A stretch of DNA of 64,000 nucleotides. Origin: Eriocheir sinensis. Taxonomy: Eukaryota; Arthropoda; Malacostraca; Decapoda; Varunidae. Location of the stretch: the NCBI RefSeq assembly GCF_024679095.1, contig NC_066513.1:4989059-5053058 (forward strand). The letters run 5' to 3'. How positions within the stretch are numbered: the first letter of the stretch is position 1; the number at the start of each line of letters is the position of its first letter. Below the pieces are notes generated by a model. That model was not told where the DNA came from, ran no database searches, and worked only from the letters and a program-made list of their open reading frames with translations. This document shows, piece after piece, positions 46,203 through 57,230 of this stretch. The position numbers and the translations under genes were made by a program.

Positions 46203-46959
46203 TACACGAGATATGAATACATGCACACGTATGACTTGAATTAATGGCAGATAAATATAAATTATATGAAGTCTGCATCAGCATCAACAGTGATGACGAG
46301 GATGACCTGTTTGTCGATGGTGATGAATTTTGAATTAACATATATATATGTGGACAGTTATTTACATTATTAATCCACTTATCATATACTCGCTGTCTAT
46401 TTTTGTGTGCTATGACTTTTTAACATAGCTATCTACATGAACACATATCGTATAGCAGTCTTTTCTTAATATCAGAAGAAAATTTTCTTATATTTCTCCA
46501 ATTTCGTTTTACGTTTTTACTCTGCAATGCATTCCCGCTTCAATTCCATCCTTATTCCTTTCCGTCTCTTTCGCGATTTCCTATAAATGATCAAGCGTCA
46601 GCTACGTACTTCATCCCATCACACTCTCAACGTAACCTGTGGGAAGGAAGGTTATATACTCGTACAACTTTCAATGGTTGTATAATTGCCAAACAAACCT
46701 CATACAGCACTTAAGCAACATCCAGTTACGCTGGAACAGGAATCAGGGTCGTGTGCATAAAACACCAGACCATACTTGGCATATACTTTCGAGTTATCCG
46801 CCATTATAGACAAGTCATATGTGTGCAAAGCTTCACATCGCATGTGCACCGAGAGAGTGTTTGAAACAATCTGTGCCAAAGTCCCATGCCGATCCGAGTC
46901 TTCGTTTGAAAGATATTTGCGAAAAACGGCATGTCATAGGGTCTGATATGGGTAGTAGT
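45830..46959. mobile_element. Non-autonomous inverted-repeat element (1,130 bp) inside LINE J
   Basis: The left end ACTACTATCCATATCAGACC (45830) is the inverse of the right end GGTCTGATATGGGTAGTAGT (46940-46959). The inverted repeat is about 100 bases (through CGGATCGGCATGGG). The interior has CT-rich DNA with a (CT)n at 46151-46198 and no coding segment. The LINE reads on directly at both borders, so the limits are exact to a few bases. The target duplication is not clear. The superfamily is unknown. Confidence 0.82.
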
Positions 46960-47416
46960 TCCTTGCCAATGTCATCCACTTAAACCCTGTTGGAGCAGAA
47001 ACGGAGGCTGCTCTGTGACCAAGTGGCTCTTCGAAAGCCAAAAAACGCCAAGGTGAGAACACCAGCAGCTCCACCGTGAGGGAGCACTCAACCCGCGCAA
47101 CCCCCGACTCGAATCACATTAAAGCTTGCAATATAAACGCTCATAGCCTACGTAACAAATTTGAAGACTAGTAGTACACGCAGCTACAAATCATTATCAC
47201 ATCATCGGAGTCACAGAATATTGGATTGACACTTCAAACAGATATTTCATTGCGGAATATAGATTACCGGGTAATACGGTTTTCAGTCTTGAAAGAGAGA
47301 ATAGACAGGGTGGAGGCGTTATCTTTTATATCCACAACTCTTTCCATCCAGTATCCGGGAAAACAGATATTATAACCAATGTGGACACAGTTTTCATTGA
47401 AATTAAAAATAAGTCA
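46960..47416 (+). mobile_element. LINE J, end of ORF1 and start of ORF2 endonuclease
   Basis: NVIHLNPVGAETEAAL continues the SGNH domain (the DxxH block, with D lost). Then NINAHSLRNKFED (about 47130), GVTEYWIDTSNRYF, YRLPGNTVFSLERE and GGGVIFYIHNSFHPVSG encode the N-terminal endonuclease. Stops interrupt it. The copy ends in a CA microsatellite at 47417. It lies in the host gene's presumed 3' intron or downstream region. Confidence 0.82.
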
Positions 47417-47589
47417 AACACACACACACACACACACACACATAACCTAACTTAACCTTACATACTTTCACATCAGCCTCCAGGTAAACTAGTATAGGAC
47501 TTTCAACTCGCTTCATCTTCTTTTGCTCCCATTTTATCCCCTTTCCGTCTTCATTCCCCATTCCCATCATTTTTCCATTTTTATCACCC

Positions 47590-47622
47590 CTACACACACA
47601 GTTACATACCTCAGCGCTCAAA
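47590..47622 (-). repeat. Partial duplicate of the exon C splice-donor region
   Basis: GAGCGCTGAGGTATGTAACT on the - strand (47622 downward) parallels AGCGCTGAGGTGAGTGTAAC at the 3' end of exon C, both followed by GTGTGTG. Only about 30 bases are shared. Confidence 0.6.
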
Positions 47623-47755
47623 AAAAAGACTTAAAAATATGAAAACGGACACAAACAACCCCTCACCTTCACCCCTATCCCCATTACTGAGAGCCCAGCA
47701 CGTGATCAGATCATGGCAACCCTTCCTTACTAGACACACACACAGTTACACTCAC

Positions 47756-47910
47756 CTCAGCGCTAAGGTAGACAGTCGCCGCCCCGTCGCTGAGAGTCCA
47801 CGTCACATTGGGGTGCGGCCGTGACCCAGCAGCCAGGCAGGTGATAGCGTAGCGCCGCCCGACCCTCATACTGGCGGGCGGCGACACCAGCCTCGTGAGC
47901 AGCGGCCGAA
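47756..47910 (-). CDS. Sidestep-like Ig-superfamily receptor, exon C (first half of an Ig domain)
   Basis: On the - strand an acceptor with a pyrimidine tract (CTCCCCCAG) precedes the exon and GTGAGTG follows. The exon starts in phase 1 and ends in phase 0. It encodes RPLLTRLVSPPASMRVGRR, then YAITCLAAGSRPHPNVTW, then TLSDGAATVYLSAE: strands A to about D of an Ig domain with the canonical cysteine and tryptophan. Joined to exon B, the border codon becomes leucine, giving ...LAMN-L-RPLLTRL..., the inter-domain linker typical of Sidestep-family proteins. Sidestep receptors are transmembrane axon-guidance adhesion molecules with several Ig domains. The second half of this domain must lie further left; I did not find it. 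Confidence 0.85.
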
Positions 47911-47927
47911 CTGGGGGAGTGAGAGAA

Positions 47928-47932
<5 letters not shown>

Positions 47933-48013
<81 letters not shown>
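47933..48013. repeat. Microsatellite (GA)n
   Basis: About 40 GA units just upstream of exon C, next to its acceptor pyrimidine tract on the - strand. Confidence 0.97.
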
Positions 48014-48016
<3 letters not shown>

Positions 48017-48214
48017 GGGGGCGGGGAAGAACGAGAGGGAGGGAGGAGGAGGGTAAACACACACACACACACGCACAAACAAGCAACCACACACCAGACA
48101 AATAGTTCATGCTTTCTGCAGTGCGGCAAATCACATAACAAGCTCAGTAACAATGTGATGACGCAGCCGCTGCCTTGCCTGCTCAGTGTTGAATGAACCG
48201 CTGAACCGCGTCAG

Positions 48215-48400
48215 TCAGCACTGCCAGACAGTAACTTAAGTATGCCCCGGTAGTTCACGAGTTCATAAAAATCAATGAAAGCCGACTCCCAGGTTGTTTG
48301 GTACGAACCGGAGGAAGAGGCTCCGTTAAATAAAGTCAGTATGTAATGTATCCATCGGGCTGGCAAAATCTTAAGGACTTCTTTTTCTTCTTTTGAGCTA
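48215..48400 (-). mobile_element. LINE reverse transcriptase fragment
   Basis: The - strand encodes KILPARWIHYILTLFNGASS, GSYQTTWESAFI and, after a gap, NYRGILKLL, the fingers region of a LINE reverse transcriptase (NYRGI is the usual end of the block). Short and decayed. Confidence 0.6.
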
Positions 48401-48589
48401 TATCGCTTCATAGGTCCTTCTCCTCTTGATCCTCTCTTCCTCTTATTCACGCACTTTACTCTTCAATGACATTTAATTACACTCTTTCTCCTCACTATAA
48501 TACACCATAACACTATAGTTTTCATCGGGGCGCAACAATTGCTAGTGTAACACCATGACGTCACACACCTTTAGTACGCATGCGCAAAG
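48401..48589. other. Intronic DNA, nothing recognised
   Basis: No element or exon seen. Confidence 0.35.
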
Positions 48590-48835
48590 CGTGACACAAG
48601 GGTCGAAATTGTCAGAAGCTTCAGCCTCTCACATCAACTATTTCCAAAGGCCAGAAAAAGAGATCAATCGGGTTCTCATGAACGTTATTTTAGGTTCATG
48701 GTACAGAGGAAAAGGTCGAACTATCACCAGGGTCATAAAACTACTCCTGGAAATGCCCACCACACTTCCTACGAAAGCCTTGTCAAATGTGTGTGCTGGG
48801 GCACCAAAATGTTTCAGAATACGAATAGAGGATTA
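48590..48835 (+). repeat. Repeat R, copy in the host-gene intron
   Basis: It contains CTCTCACATCAACTATTTCC, AAAGGCCAGAAAAAGAGATC, GGTTCATGGTACAGAGG, GGGTCATAAAACTACTCCTG and GAAAGCCTTGTCAAATGTG. Confidence 0.85.
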
Positions 48836-49389
48836 TACTTTCACGGGCTCACTCTATCAACGTCTAAGTTCCTTCACTATCCCGAACTTGGCCAATGTGT
48901 TCTTACTGTATTCACACAACAAAGGCATGATCAAGGGCGCTAGGGGTTCGATAACTGAGCAAGCCGATACACACCGTTGCGGCAGGGCTTTCCCGCCCTT
49001 CATTTTTTTTTGTTCTCTCTACCGACACGTTGGGGTCACCCACTTGGGCTGCCGTGACCCTTTGTTCTGTGGCATTTCCACCCACGCCGACCCAGCATGA
49101 ACTGGATATTTCCGGTTTTGGGGGAGCGAGGCCTAGTTACCACCCGGGGTCTATGGAAATTCCCACCCGCTGGCCTCACCTTCCCGTGCAGCGACCCGGG
49201 GTCAATGTTGCCACCGGGCTGTTCCTTCCATTTTTATATCTCCGGCCCGTTTCTGAGTATTGTATGACATTATGTATATTTCCTTTTTATGTTTAGGTTA
49301 GGATATTTATGTACTGTATGTAAACTATGTATTTTGTGTTGTCATGGGGTTTGTTGCCCCGCACCGCCAGCGACGTCTGGCAGACCGCT
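48836..49389. other. Intronic sequence, partly GC-rich, no exon recognised
   Basis: It could include the 5' part of LINE K or another repeat; no coding similarity was identified. Confidence 0.35.
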
Positions 49390-50775
49390 CGCGGGGCGCG
49401 CCGAGGCGGCAGTCACCCCAATATAAGGAGTGCCCCGAGGTCACTCGCTCTATCACGACTATCATTAGAACCATGAGGAAGTCTTGTCCAGGGGAAAGTG
49501 GCTTTAACAAGACCATACTGGCTAAACTCCCACCTCTAGCCGTAACCCGCCTTCTACATATTTTTAACGCCAGCCTCTCCTCGGGCTATTTCCCTGACCG
49601 TTTCAAGAGGGCGACATTCCACTCATTCCAAAGGCTGGGAAGAGCCCGCACCACAAAACAAACTTCCGCCCCATATCCCCCCTAGAGGTGCCGGGGAAAA
49701 TTTTCGAGTCATAAACCACAGACTCCGAATCTTTCTCGAGGACAACGAACGACACCACCCCCTACAATTTGGCTTCCGCCCTGGACGCGGGACAACACAC
49801 GCCCTTGCCCTGGTAACTGAGGCTGTCGCCCAATCCAAAGCTGACGGTGGACAATGTCACGTTGTGCTGAGGGACGTCACAAAGGCCTTTGACAATGTCT
49901 GGCACTTAGGTATGCAGTACAAAATCTTACACCTTGGGCTTCCTGTCCATCTAGAAAAGCTGCTCTGCAACTTTCTAGAGGGCAGAAGGGATAAGAATTG
50001 GAAACTACCTGGGGGCAAACATTGCACTGAGCTGCGGCGTCCCACAGGGCAGCATGCTGTCCCCGTCCCTCTTCACTATCTACACTGCAGACACGCCTCA
50101 ACCACTCAGAGCCACCAACATCCTATATACTGATGACGTAACCCAAATCAGCAAATACCCAGGCAGGTCTACCAACATGGCCCAACGAGAGCTCATCCGT
50201 GAGATCAACACACACAACACCTACGAAACCAAATGGAGGATAAAAAACAACCCAAACAAATTCACTATCATCAGACTGGGCGCCCGTAACACAGAACAAA
50301 TAAACACAGACACTAACATACACGACACGGGGCACAGAGGGAAAATCCTGAGCCTCCACATCACATCGCACGGCTACAATAGCCATATCAACAACAGAGT
50401 CGGATACGCCTCCCGTATCCTCACTACTCTTTTCCGATTCAAACAAATGCCCTCCAAAATTAAACTCCACCTAGTAAAGACACTTATCCTTCCAATACTA
50501 CACTACCCGCCCATTCCGACACACGCCTTATCGACCACTCAACTACGGAAACCGCAAAAAGTCCAGAACCGAGCCATACGATTTGCTATGAATCAAAGAC
50601 ACCCCTACACCATGACCACAGAACAACTACACGTCGCTACCAAGACACTCCCTCTGAACATACGCCTACACCTAAGAGGAGAACATATATGGGAACGACT
50701 CTCTCTCTCCTTAATATCCCTATGCTTCCCTCAATACACGACAACGGAGAAAACATTCAGAAATACCACATAGCC
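49390..50775 (+). mobile_element. LINE K: reverse transcriptase of another clade, frameshifted
   Basis: Segments in order: SCPGESGFNKTILAKLPPLA, then FGFRPGRGTTHALALVTEA (about 49770), DVTKAFDNVWHLGM, CGVPQGSMLSPSLFTIYTAD (about 50035-50090), active site LYTDDVTQI (YADD changed to YTDD; both aspartates kept), and a C-terminal region ENTYETKWRI-like through VQNRAIRFAMNQRH to about 50770. At least two frameshifts (about 49680 and 50010). The sequence differs clearly from LINEs A-J. No endonuclease is present, so the copy is 5'-truncated. It lies in the intron between exons B and C. Confidence 0.87.
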
Positions 50776-51116
50776 TTCCCCAGCAGCCTGGAAGCGCTCA
50801 ACACATACCTGACACCATTTTTTTAATAATGATGCACTTTGTTTACTTAGCTAGCTAGGAACGACAAATGTGAACCGCACATGCGTTGGCAACCACACTT
50901 GATGTGAGTAGCCACAGAGATGGGGACCACACATCAAGTATGTAGCCACGCATGAGCACAATGCCTGAATATATATTTATGTTTCATTTTATCAATATGC
51001 CAATTATGTTTACCTACAAAATAAAGAAATAGCTAAGGCGGACAGCCCGACATTTTACCTCTCCTACTAATATTTCCCTCCCACTTTCCTTCCACACACC
51101 CTTCTTCCCTTCACCC
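50776..51116. other. LINE K 3' flank / AT-rich DNA
   Basis: It contains ACAAAATAAAGAAATAG (about 51017), a polyadenylation-signal-like stretch that may end LINE K. No exon. Confidence 0.4.
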
Positions 51117-51661
51117 TCGAGTTAGAAGGGAGGCCGGCTCCTCTCTCTCCCCTTTTGTGTCCCTGCAGCGCCTTCTGCAGTTTTTCCACGCCTGCAAGCG
51201 TGTTTTTTTCTTTTACGGGAGAGAGTCGTTAGTGTTAAGGTAAGGTTTTTATTTGTGTGTGTGCTTTTCGTGTGCCGTCCTTTAGTATTTTCGTGTTTAT
51301 CACGCTTTTGCCATCGTGTTCAATGCTGCCCCTCGTCCACGTGTTTTCAATAGTGTTTTGTGCTTTCGCTGTGTTATTTGTTTCATGTTTTAAAGGAGTG
51401 TTTTGCTAAGGCAATCTTGGGTTTTACTTTTCTTGTGTAATTAATATAAATATTAACTTTTTGTAAATATATTATCTTTAGTTCATTTTGCGTTTCCGTT
51501 CACCATTTCCTTTGTTTTAAGTTATTCATTTTCCTTTTATTGTTGTTCGGTTAAGGGGAAAAGAACCTGGTGTTTTGAAGCCTAACCAACCCAGTTTTTG
51601 TTTTGTCTTTGTTTGTTTTTTGTAACTTTTCCCAAGACTCCTGACCACACCAGTGTTACGA
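51117..51661 (+). mobile_element. Possible solo LTR
   Basis: It is bounded by GTTAGAAGGGAGGCCGG on the left and CAGTGTTACGACA on the right, followed by CTGGTGACGTAA, which resembles a primer-binding region. There is no second LTR or internal sequence, so support is weak. Confidence 0.25.
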
Positions 51662-51939
51662 CACTGGTGACGTAACAACATACACACACTCACAGACACA
51701 CACACACGAGCGCGTAACAAACAAACAAAAGCCTGTAACTAGCACACACACACACAATTCTAAGACATAAACCCACACAAGAGGGAGAGAAAAGTGAGGT
51801 ACGGAGGGAAGGAGGGAGGGAGAGAGGGAAGAAGATAGAAGGGAAATGAGTAAGGGGAGGGAAGTGAAGTATGGAAGAAAAGAGAGGAGGGAAACGACAG
51901 AGAGGAGGAGGAAGGAGAAAACGGGAAACAGAATGTATT

Positions 51940-51942
<3 letters not shown>

Positions 51943-52017
<75 letters not shown>
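51943..52017. repeat. Microsatellite (GA)n with purine-rich flank
   Basis: About 37 GA units preceded by a GGAAGG-rich tract (51780-51940). Confidence 0.95.
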
Positions 52018-52019
<2 letters not shown>

Positions 52020-52888
52020 AAAAATAAAGATCAAATGAACGTGTTGTACACACACTCAAAAAACTATCGTTACACATTCAGCACGATACAAAGTGACACC
52101 AAGGACGAAGCCATTGAGAACAGGCTACTCATGTTGGTATCACTGCGTGTGTTGGGTATGGGTTCACTTGCCTGAACCAAGTGAGCGGGACTCGTAAATA
52201 AAGCAGCAGAATTTGAGCTGGCACAGTAACGCTTCATGAAACACACAGGTGGAGTCTTAGTCGAAGTGAATTGATATGTGTTGTATGTAGCTATATTATT
52301 TTGTAGTGTTTGGGGTGATGAAATTATGCTTTAACACCTCACACACAAGTGAAGAGATAAAATTTCGTCCATTTAGGAGACAAAATGATAAACACCTTGC
52401 GGTTACGAGTCACTCAGGATGACTGATCGCCACATACGGCTCCACTGAGCCTAGGAGGTTACGTAAAACTTAGCTAACCCTTATGATAGATTTATAATGG
52501 ATTATAAACTTGACTTATCACTCAAATGGTAAGGTAACGTTGGCATTGGTTTCACTAGTATAGCTCGCATTACTCGAGTCACGGTATTCACTTGTCTCGA
52601 AACAATCATGGAATGCACCCAAGATTAATTCTCTAAAAATTATCGGCGAGTCATTATACAAACATGTTAGACAATTAACTCCCGCATGCAAGCTATTTAA
52701 TAAATTACTTTTCTCCAGAGACGGCTTATTTCTTCAATTCAAAACGCCCGCGCCAAATTCCTTATTCATCGACTTAAAAAGCGCGCAAAGTTCCTACTTT
52801 TTATTAGGCAATGAGGCAGCACGAGAGAGAAGGGTAGCCCAGGAGTAGATTGAAACAACCTGTAGAAGTCCATGCAACTCTGTTAAAA
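52018..52888. other. Intronic DNA, nothing recognised
   Basis: No coding segment except the transposase relic that begins at 52889 on the - strand; some of this may be the degraded 3' part of that transposon. Confidence 0.35.
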
Positions 52889-53098
52889 CTTTATCTTTCT
52901 TACCAGCAAGGCTTTTAGCGTTGCAATTTGAAGTTGTGTTTTTTTTTTAGATGCCCACAGCTTATTCATGAAAGAAAAGACACGTTCAGTGGAAGTATTA
53001 ATTCGAGGATGGCACATTATGAACTGAACTATATCTGACATGCGTTGATGGTTGTTTTTGTCTTTGACATGGGAAAATACTTCTACCCACCGCTGTTA
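52889..53098 (-). pseudogene. hAT transposase C-terminal (dimerisation) fragment
   Basis: The - strand frame from 53098 reads WVEVFSHVKDKNNHQRMSD, then FIMCHPRINTSTERVFSFMN, then KLWASKKKTQLQIATLKALL and a stop. The pattern hP.sxxxxERVFSxMNxxW......L....KALL is the hAT-family C-terminal dimerisation region. The catalytic domain upstream was not found. Identified from the motif alone. Confidence 0.65.
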
Positions 53099-53416
53099 CG
53101 TATAGGTTCATATGAACATTATTGTTTAAAAATTTGTGAATATAAAGCTTAAACAAGTGGCGCTCAAATCACTCTGTTAATATTATGGTGATATCTGGTA
53201 TCTCAGTATCGCCTTTCCTTTCTATCCCTCCCTTACGGGGTCCTGTCCTGCTCCCTCCAGCAGAGTGGAGGTGGTGGGGGTGATCGCACTCTTATCAACC
53301 CTGCCGAGATTACCGGGTTGCTCAGTGTGAAATTCGTCGGACCCCAATGTGACGATAGTTTTTTTTAGTGTGTGTACATTTCATGATGATACAAATATGA
53401 GTTATAACACATTCAC

Positions 53417-53471
53417 ACATACATACATACATATATAAATACATACATACATACATACATTCATACATACA

Positions 53472-53503
<32 letters not shown>

Positions 53504-53510
53504 AGGAATA
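53417..53510. repeat. (CATA)n microsatellite
   Basis: About 22 units of ACAT/CATA with a few substitutions. Confidence 0.95.
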
Positions 53511-53576
53511 TATATGTGTATGTAAAGAGTAACATTTTAAAAGTGTGTGAATGAGTATATACATATCTATGTTTAA

Positions 53577-53578
<2 letters not shown>

Positions 53579-53651
<73 letters not shown>
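53579..53651. repeat. (GT)n microsatellite
   Basis: About 36 perfect GT units. Confidence 0.97.
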
Positions 53652-53652
<1 letters not shown>

Positions 53653-53722
53653 AATAGTCCGTAGCTTTATTTCGCAAAAACAATAAAAGAAAATTATCAC
53701 TTTGTTAAATTGAAACTACTGA

Positions 53723-53728
<6 letters not shown>

Positions 53729-53787
<59 letters not shown>
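53729..53787. repeat. (AC)n microsatellite
   Basis: About 29 perfect units, complementary in sequence to the GT tract 80 bases upstream. Confidence 0.97.
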
Positions 53788-53862
53788 TGGGTTCACGCAA
53801 CATGAGGTATAAAAAGCAAATAGAAAAATCAACTTTGAACATTAGTTTGCAAATCATGCCAT

Positions 53863-53866
<4 letters not shown>

Positions 53867-53924
<58 letters not shown>

Positions 53925-54250
53925 TCCCTCAATCTACCTTTCCTTCCTTTCTCCACATCCTTCCTTCCTTCCTTATATCTTTCTCTTCCTCCGTTTTTCC
54001 TTTATCTTTCTTCTTTCTTCTCTCTTTCCTTCCATTTTCCCTCCCTTTCTGTTCCCTTTCTTCCCTCTCTACCCTTTCTTTTCCCTCCTCCTCTTTTCCT
54101 CTCCTTTCCCCTCCCTCTCCCTTCACCTCCCCTTTCCTTCCCCTCTCCTTCCCTCCCTCCCTTCCTGTCTCTCTCCCTTTCCCTCTCCCTCTTCCTCTTC
54201 CTCTTCCTCACTCCCTCCTGTTCCCTCACAAACCTTCCCCCTTCCCTCCC
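53867..54250. repeat. (CT)n microsatellite and CCTT-rich pyrimidine tract
   Basis: CT repeats to 53922, then a long pyrimidine strand to exon B's donor side. Confidence 0.9.
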
Positions 54251-54272
54251 TCCTCATCCCCTCAACACTCAC

Positions 54273-54441
54273 GGTTCATGGCCAGCGTTACAGAGGCTTC
54301 CAGCGGCTCGGTCACATTGTTGTTGTATGCCTGGCAGGACAGTCGCGCGTTGTGGTACTGGCGCGTGAGGCGGCTGACGGCTAGGCGACTCACGAGCACT
54401 CCAGATGTCCCCACTAGTGGCTCCCTGCTTACTTGCAGGAT
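54273..54441 (-). CDS. Sidestep-like Ig-superfamily receptor, exon B (second half of an Ig domain)
   Basis: Acceptor CTCGGTCAG precedes and donor GTGAGTG follows on the - strand. The exon starts in phase 0 and ends with one base of a codon, matching exon A (ends phase 0) and exon C (needs two bases). It encodes ILQVSREPLVGTSGVLVSRL, then AVSRLTRQYHNARLSCQAYN, then NNVTEPLEASVTLAMN: the D-to-G strands of an Ig domain with the second canonical cysteine in LSCQAYNNN. The phrase 'L.R...NA.LSCQA.NNN.T.P...SVTL.MN' is characteristic of the second Ig domain of Sidestep-type proteins. NNVT is a possible N-glycosylation site. Length is 169 bases. Confidence 0.87.
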
Positions 54442-54489
54442 CTGACCGAGGGATGAGGGAACAAAGATGAGGATTAACTCCTGCACTAG

Positions 54490-55225
54490 GATCTTGGAAG
54501 TTGAGAGAATGTCGGAAGAGTGGAGGAAAAGTGTGCTGTTTTAATCTTGAAGAATAAGGGTGGAATTAAGCTAAAAAGTCACGGAATGAAAAGATGGGAG
54601 GAAGATGTGAAGCGAGACTGGGAAGAGTTGTGAGAATCAGTGAGGAACAGTTTGGATTCACTCCAAGGAGAGGAACAACGGACGCAATATTCGCTTTGAA
54701 GATGATGGAGAAGTACAGGGAAGGACAGAAGGAGTTGCATTGTGTGTTTATGGACTTAGAGGGTTACGACCGGGTGCAGAGAGAAGAATTGTGGTGCTGT
54801 ATGAGAAAGTCGGGAGTGGCAGAGAAGTTACTGTATGTGAAGGTGGTGTGGGACATGTGCGACGACAGCGCAACAGCAGTAAGGTGTGTCGCATGGCTGC
54901 CAGAGGGTTTAAGAGTGGATGTAGGACTGCACCGAAGATCGGCTGTGGGCCTTCTCTTTTCTGCAATAGTGGTGGACAGACTGACCGACGAGCTCAGACA
55001 AGAATCCCCACGAACTTTGATGTTCGCAGACGAAGAAGTGGAGACAGAGTTGGAGGGATGGAGAGATATGCACCGTAGAGGGAATTGAAAGTAAGCAGGA
55101 CCAAGACTGAATGCCTGGGCTTCCTCATAGAGGACGGGGAGAAAACAAGGCTGCAGGAGGTTGAGATGGCAAAGGTTGACGAATGTAGATACTTGGGGTC
55201 CACGGCACAGAGTAACAGATTTTGT
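54490..55225 (+). mobile_element. RTE-type LINE, reverse transcriptase part
   Basis: Motifs: EEQFGFTPRRGTTDAIFALK, LHCVFMDLEGYDRVQREELW, GLHRRSAVGLLFSAIVVDRL and TDELRQESPRTLMFADEEV. These match the RTE pattern (GFxPGRGTTDAIFALR; VFVDLEKAYDRVPREELW; MFADDIV). The active site is FADE instead of FADD. A frameshift occurs near 55085 (KVSRTKTECL). The segment after 55225 is interrupted and resumes at 55525. Confidence 0.87.
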
Positions 55226-55524
55226 GGTAGAGAGGTTACGTTTATTAATCATGACAGTTATTCTCATTTATTTGCATTATTTAGTTTTATATTTCAGTTT
55301 ATAATTTTGGGGGGTATGTAAATTTCCTTTGTCTCGTAAATGTTATTCATTACGTTTATAAGTTATAGCAGTTGTCCTCACTTAATGTATCACTTACACT
55401 GCTTCATGTGATTATTTTTCTTGTATTTGGTTCTTCAACGTTTTGTCGTTTTCCGTTTTCGTTTCATACTTCCATTCTTGCTTTTGTTACATTTCTTTTG
55501 TTTCATTTTTCATGTACGTCGGTT
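55226..55524. other. Insertion of about 300 bp splitting the RTE element
   Basis: AT-rich, without inverted ends or poly(A) that I can identify. It sits between EYLGSTAQ-like and YDKGREERLSWFGHI-like parts of the same protein. Confidence 0.55.
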
Positions 55525-55780
55525 TTATAGACAAAGGTAGAGAGGAGAGACTGAGCTGATTTGGGCATATCAGGAGGGAAGAGATGTATGTGGGTAGGAG
55601 GATGCTGGACATGGGCCTTCCCGGCAGGAGGAAGAGAGAACGACCAAAGAGAAGGTTTATGGACGCAGAGAAAGAAGAGTCGCAAGAGATGGGTGCAACA
55701 GAGGAAGACGCAGAAGACGAGAGCGTCGGAAAAGAATGATCCGCTGTGGCGAGACCCCTGATGGGAGCGGGCGACGGGTA
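55525..55780 (+). mobile_element. RTE-type LINE, C-terminal part
   Basis: It encodes RLSWFGHIRREEMYVGRR-like sequence (RREEMYVGRRMLDMGLPGRR), then RERPKRRFMDAEKEESQEMG. FGHxxRR...VGRR is the usual RTE C-terminus. The reading ends near 55765 with RCGDP encoded in another frame. Confidence 0.8.
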
Positions 55781-55859
55781 CAGTTAACTCCCGCATTAGA
55801 AAGTTGGACGGCATTGGGGTGAGTTAGAGTTAAACAACGTGTGTAGTAAGGAAAGGGTA

Positions 55860-55945
55860 GACAAGACCAGTTAGCAAATTCAGAAGAGCATTTAGCATGA
55901 CAATGGAAATAGCAAACAGCGAAGGAGAAATGCAAAGAGAGGAAG
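55860..55945 (-). mobile_element. Small LINE family 1 C-terminal fragment
   Basis: CAGTTAGCAAATTCAGAAGAGCA and GAAATAGC...GAAGGAGAAATGCAAAGAGAGG parallel 12780-12845 of LINE C (the ELANCM and FYRYFHADCSS segment). Confidence 0.7.
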
Positions 55946-56480
55946 AAAAAGGAATAAAAGATGAAAAGGATAGACAAAAATAAATACAACTTTTCACTTA
56001 TAAACACACAATAGAACGAAAAAAGGAAATGATAAGGGAAAAAAACGTATTAAGTAAGAAGGGCTCTGAATCGAAGGAAACTCAAATACGAAAAGACAAA
56101 AAAAGATTGGGAGGAAGGAAAGAAGAAAAAGCAGAGAGAAAAAAAAAACAGAGCCACACAATACGAAGAAAACAAACAGAGAGAGAAAAGAAAAAAAAGG
56201 AGAAAACGAAGTTAAGGAGAAAATTGAAGTAAATGAAGCTGAAAATTTGATAGAAATACTAAGAAAAATACGAATAAGATGGAAGAGAAAAAATAATGAT
56301 AAAAACGATGGGAGAAAAACGAGAAAAAGAGAGGAGGAAAACAAATCAGGTACAAATACAAAACTAGAAAAAGTAAAATAAAGCCAAACAAAAAAATAAA
56401 TAAATTATTGAAAAAGAAGGAGGAGGAGAAGGAGAAAAAATAAAAAAGAGAAAATAACGAAGAAAACGATAAACCGAGAG
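55946..56480. repeat. Purine-rich low-complexity tract
   Basis: An A/G-rich strand of AGAAAA type with GGAGGAGAAGGAG near 56418. No gene. Confidence 0.8.
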
Positions 56481-56484
56481 AGAA

Positions 56485-57230
56485 AGCAAATGAATACTCC
56501 CCTTCTGGCTCTCGACCGGAGAGGTGTTTTGATAGCTCCAAACTTTTTATTTATAAACGTCTGCAACATCGCGGTCTTCGCTCTCATTTCCTTTCTGTGG
56601 AACTCCTTTAAACCTCACCTTCTCCTCCTCACCGAAACCCAGGTTTCGGAGGTTACTGACAGTAACCTCTACTCTGTTCCCTCCTACTATTTCTATTCTA
56701 GTTTTCAATCAAAGACTGGATGATGCGTCTACACGCAACGACAGTAGACGCAACGACATCACTTGCTCTCATGCCACCGACCTTGACTCTTCTAAATTTT
56801 CCACCATCTGGACTAAATACGTCTGTGCTGTCTATCTCTCACTTATTTTTTCGATATCCAGTGGAATGATTGTTCCAGGGGAGACCCCTCTGTGTGCGCC
56901 CCGCGCATCACTGAGATGGTTGTCTCTGGAACGGAGGCACACATTCCACGTACTTTCTCTACTTCTCACGCTAAAAAGCCTGGTTTAATCACGCTTGTTC
57001 TCGTGCTATCAGAGATAGAAAGGCAGCTTACAAAAGGCATCAGAGCCTTCGCTACCCTGCTAATCATGAGCTTTACATCTCCTCCCGGAATCGTGCCAAA
57101 TCTATTCTCAGACTTACCGATAATTTAGCTTTTTCGGTGAAACTTTTGCCGTTGCCTTAGACATCTTGAAAGCTTTCGACAGAGTCTGGCAGAAGTCATT
57201 GCTTTTTAAACTACCCTCCTACGGATTCCA
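56485..57230 (+). mobile_element. Degenerate LINE family 1 copy with internal deletions
   Basis: CCCCTTCTGGCTCTCGACC parallels the start region of LINE D. Then EN ([20 protein letters not shown]) and, after deletions, [14 protein letters not shown] (about 56970) and DILKAFDRVWQKSLLFKLPS (about 57160-57225). Confidence 0.85.
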
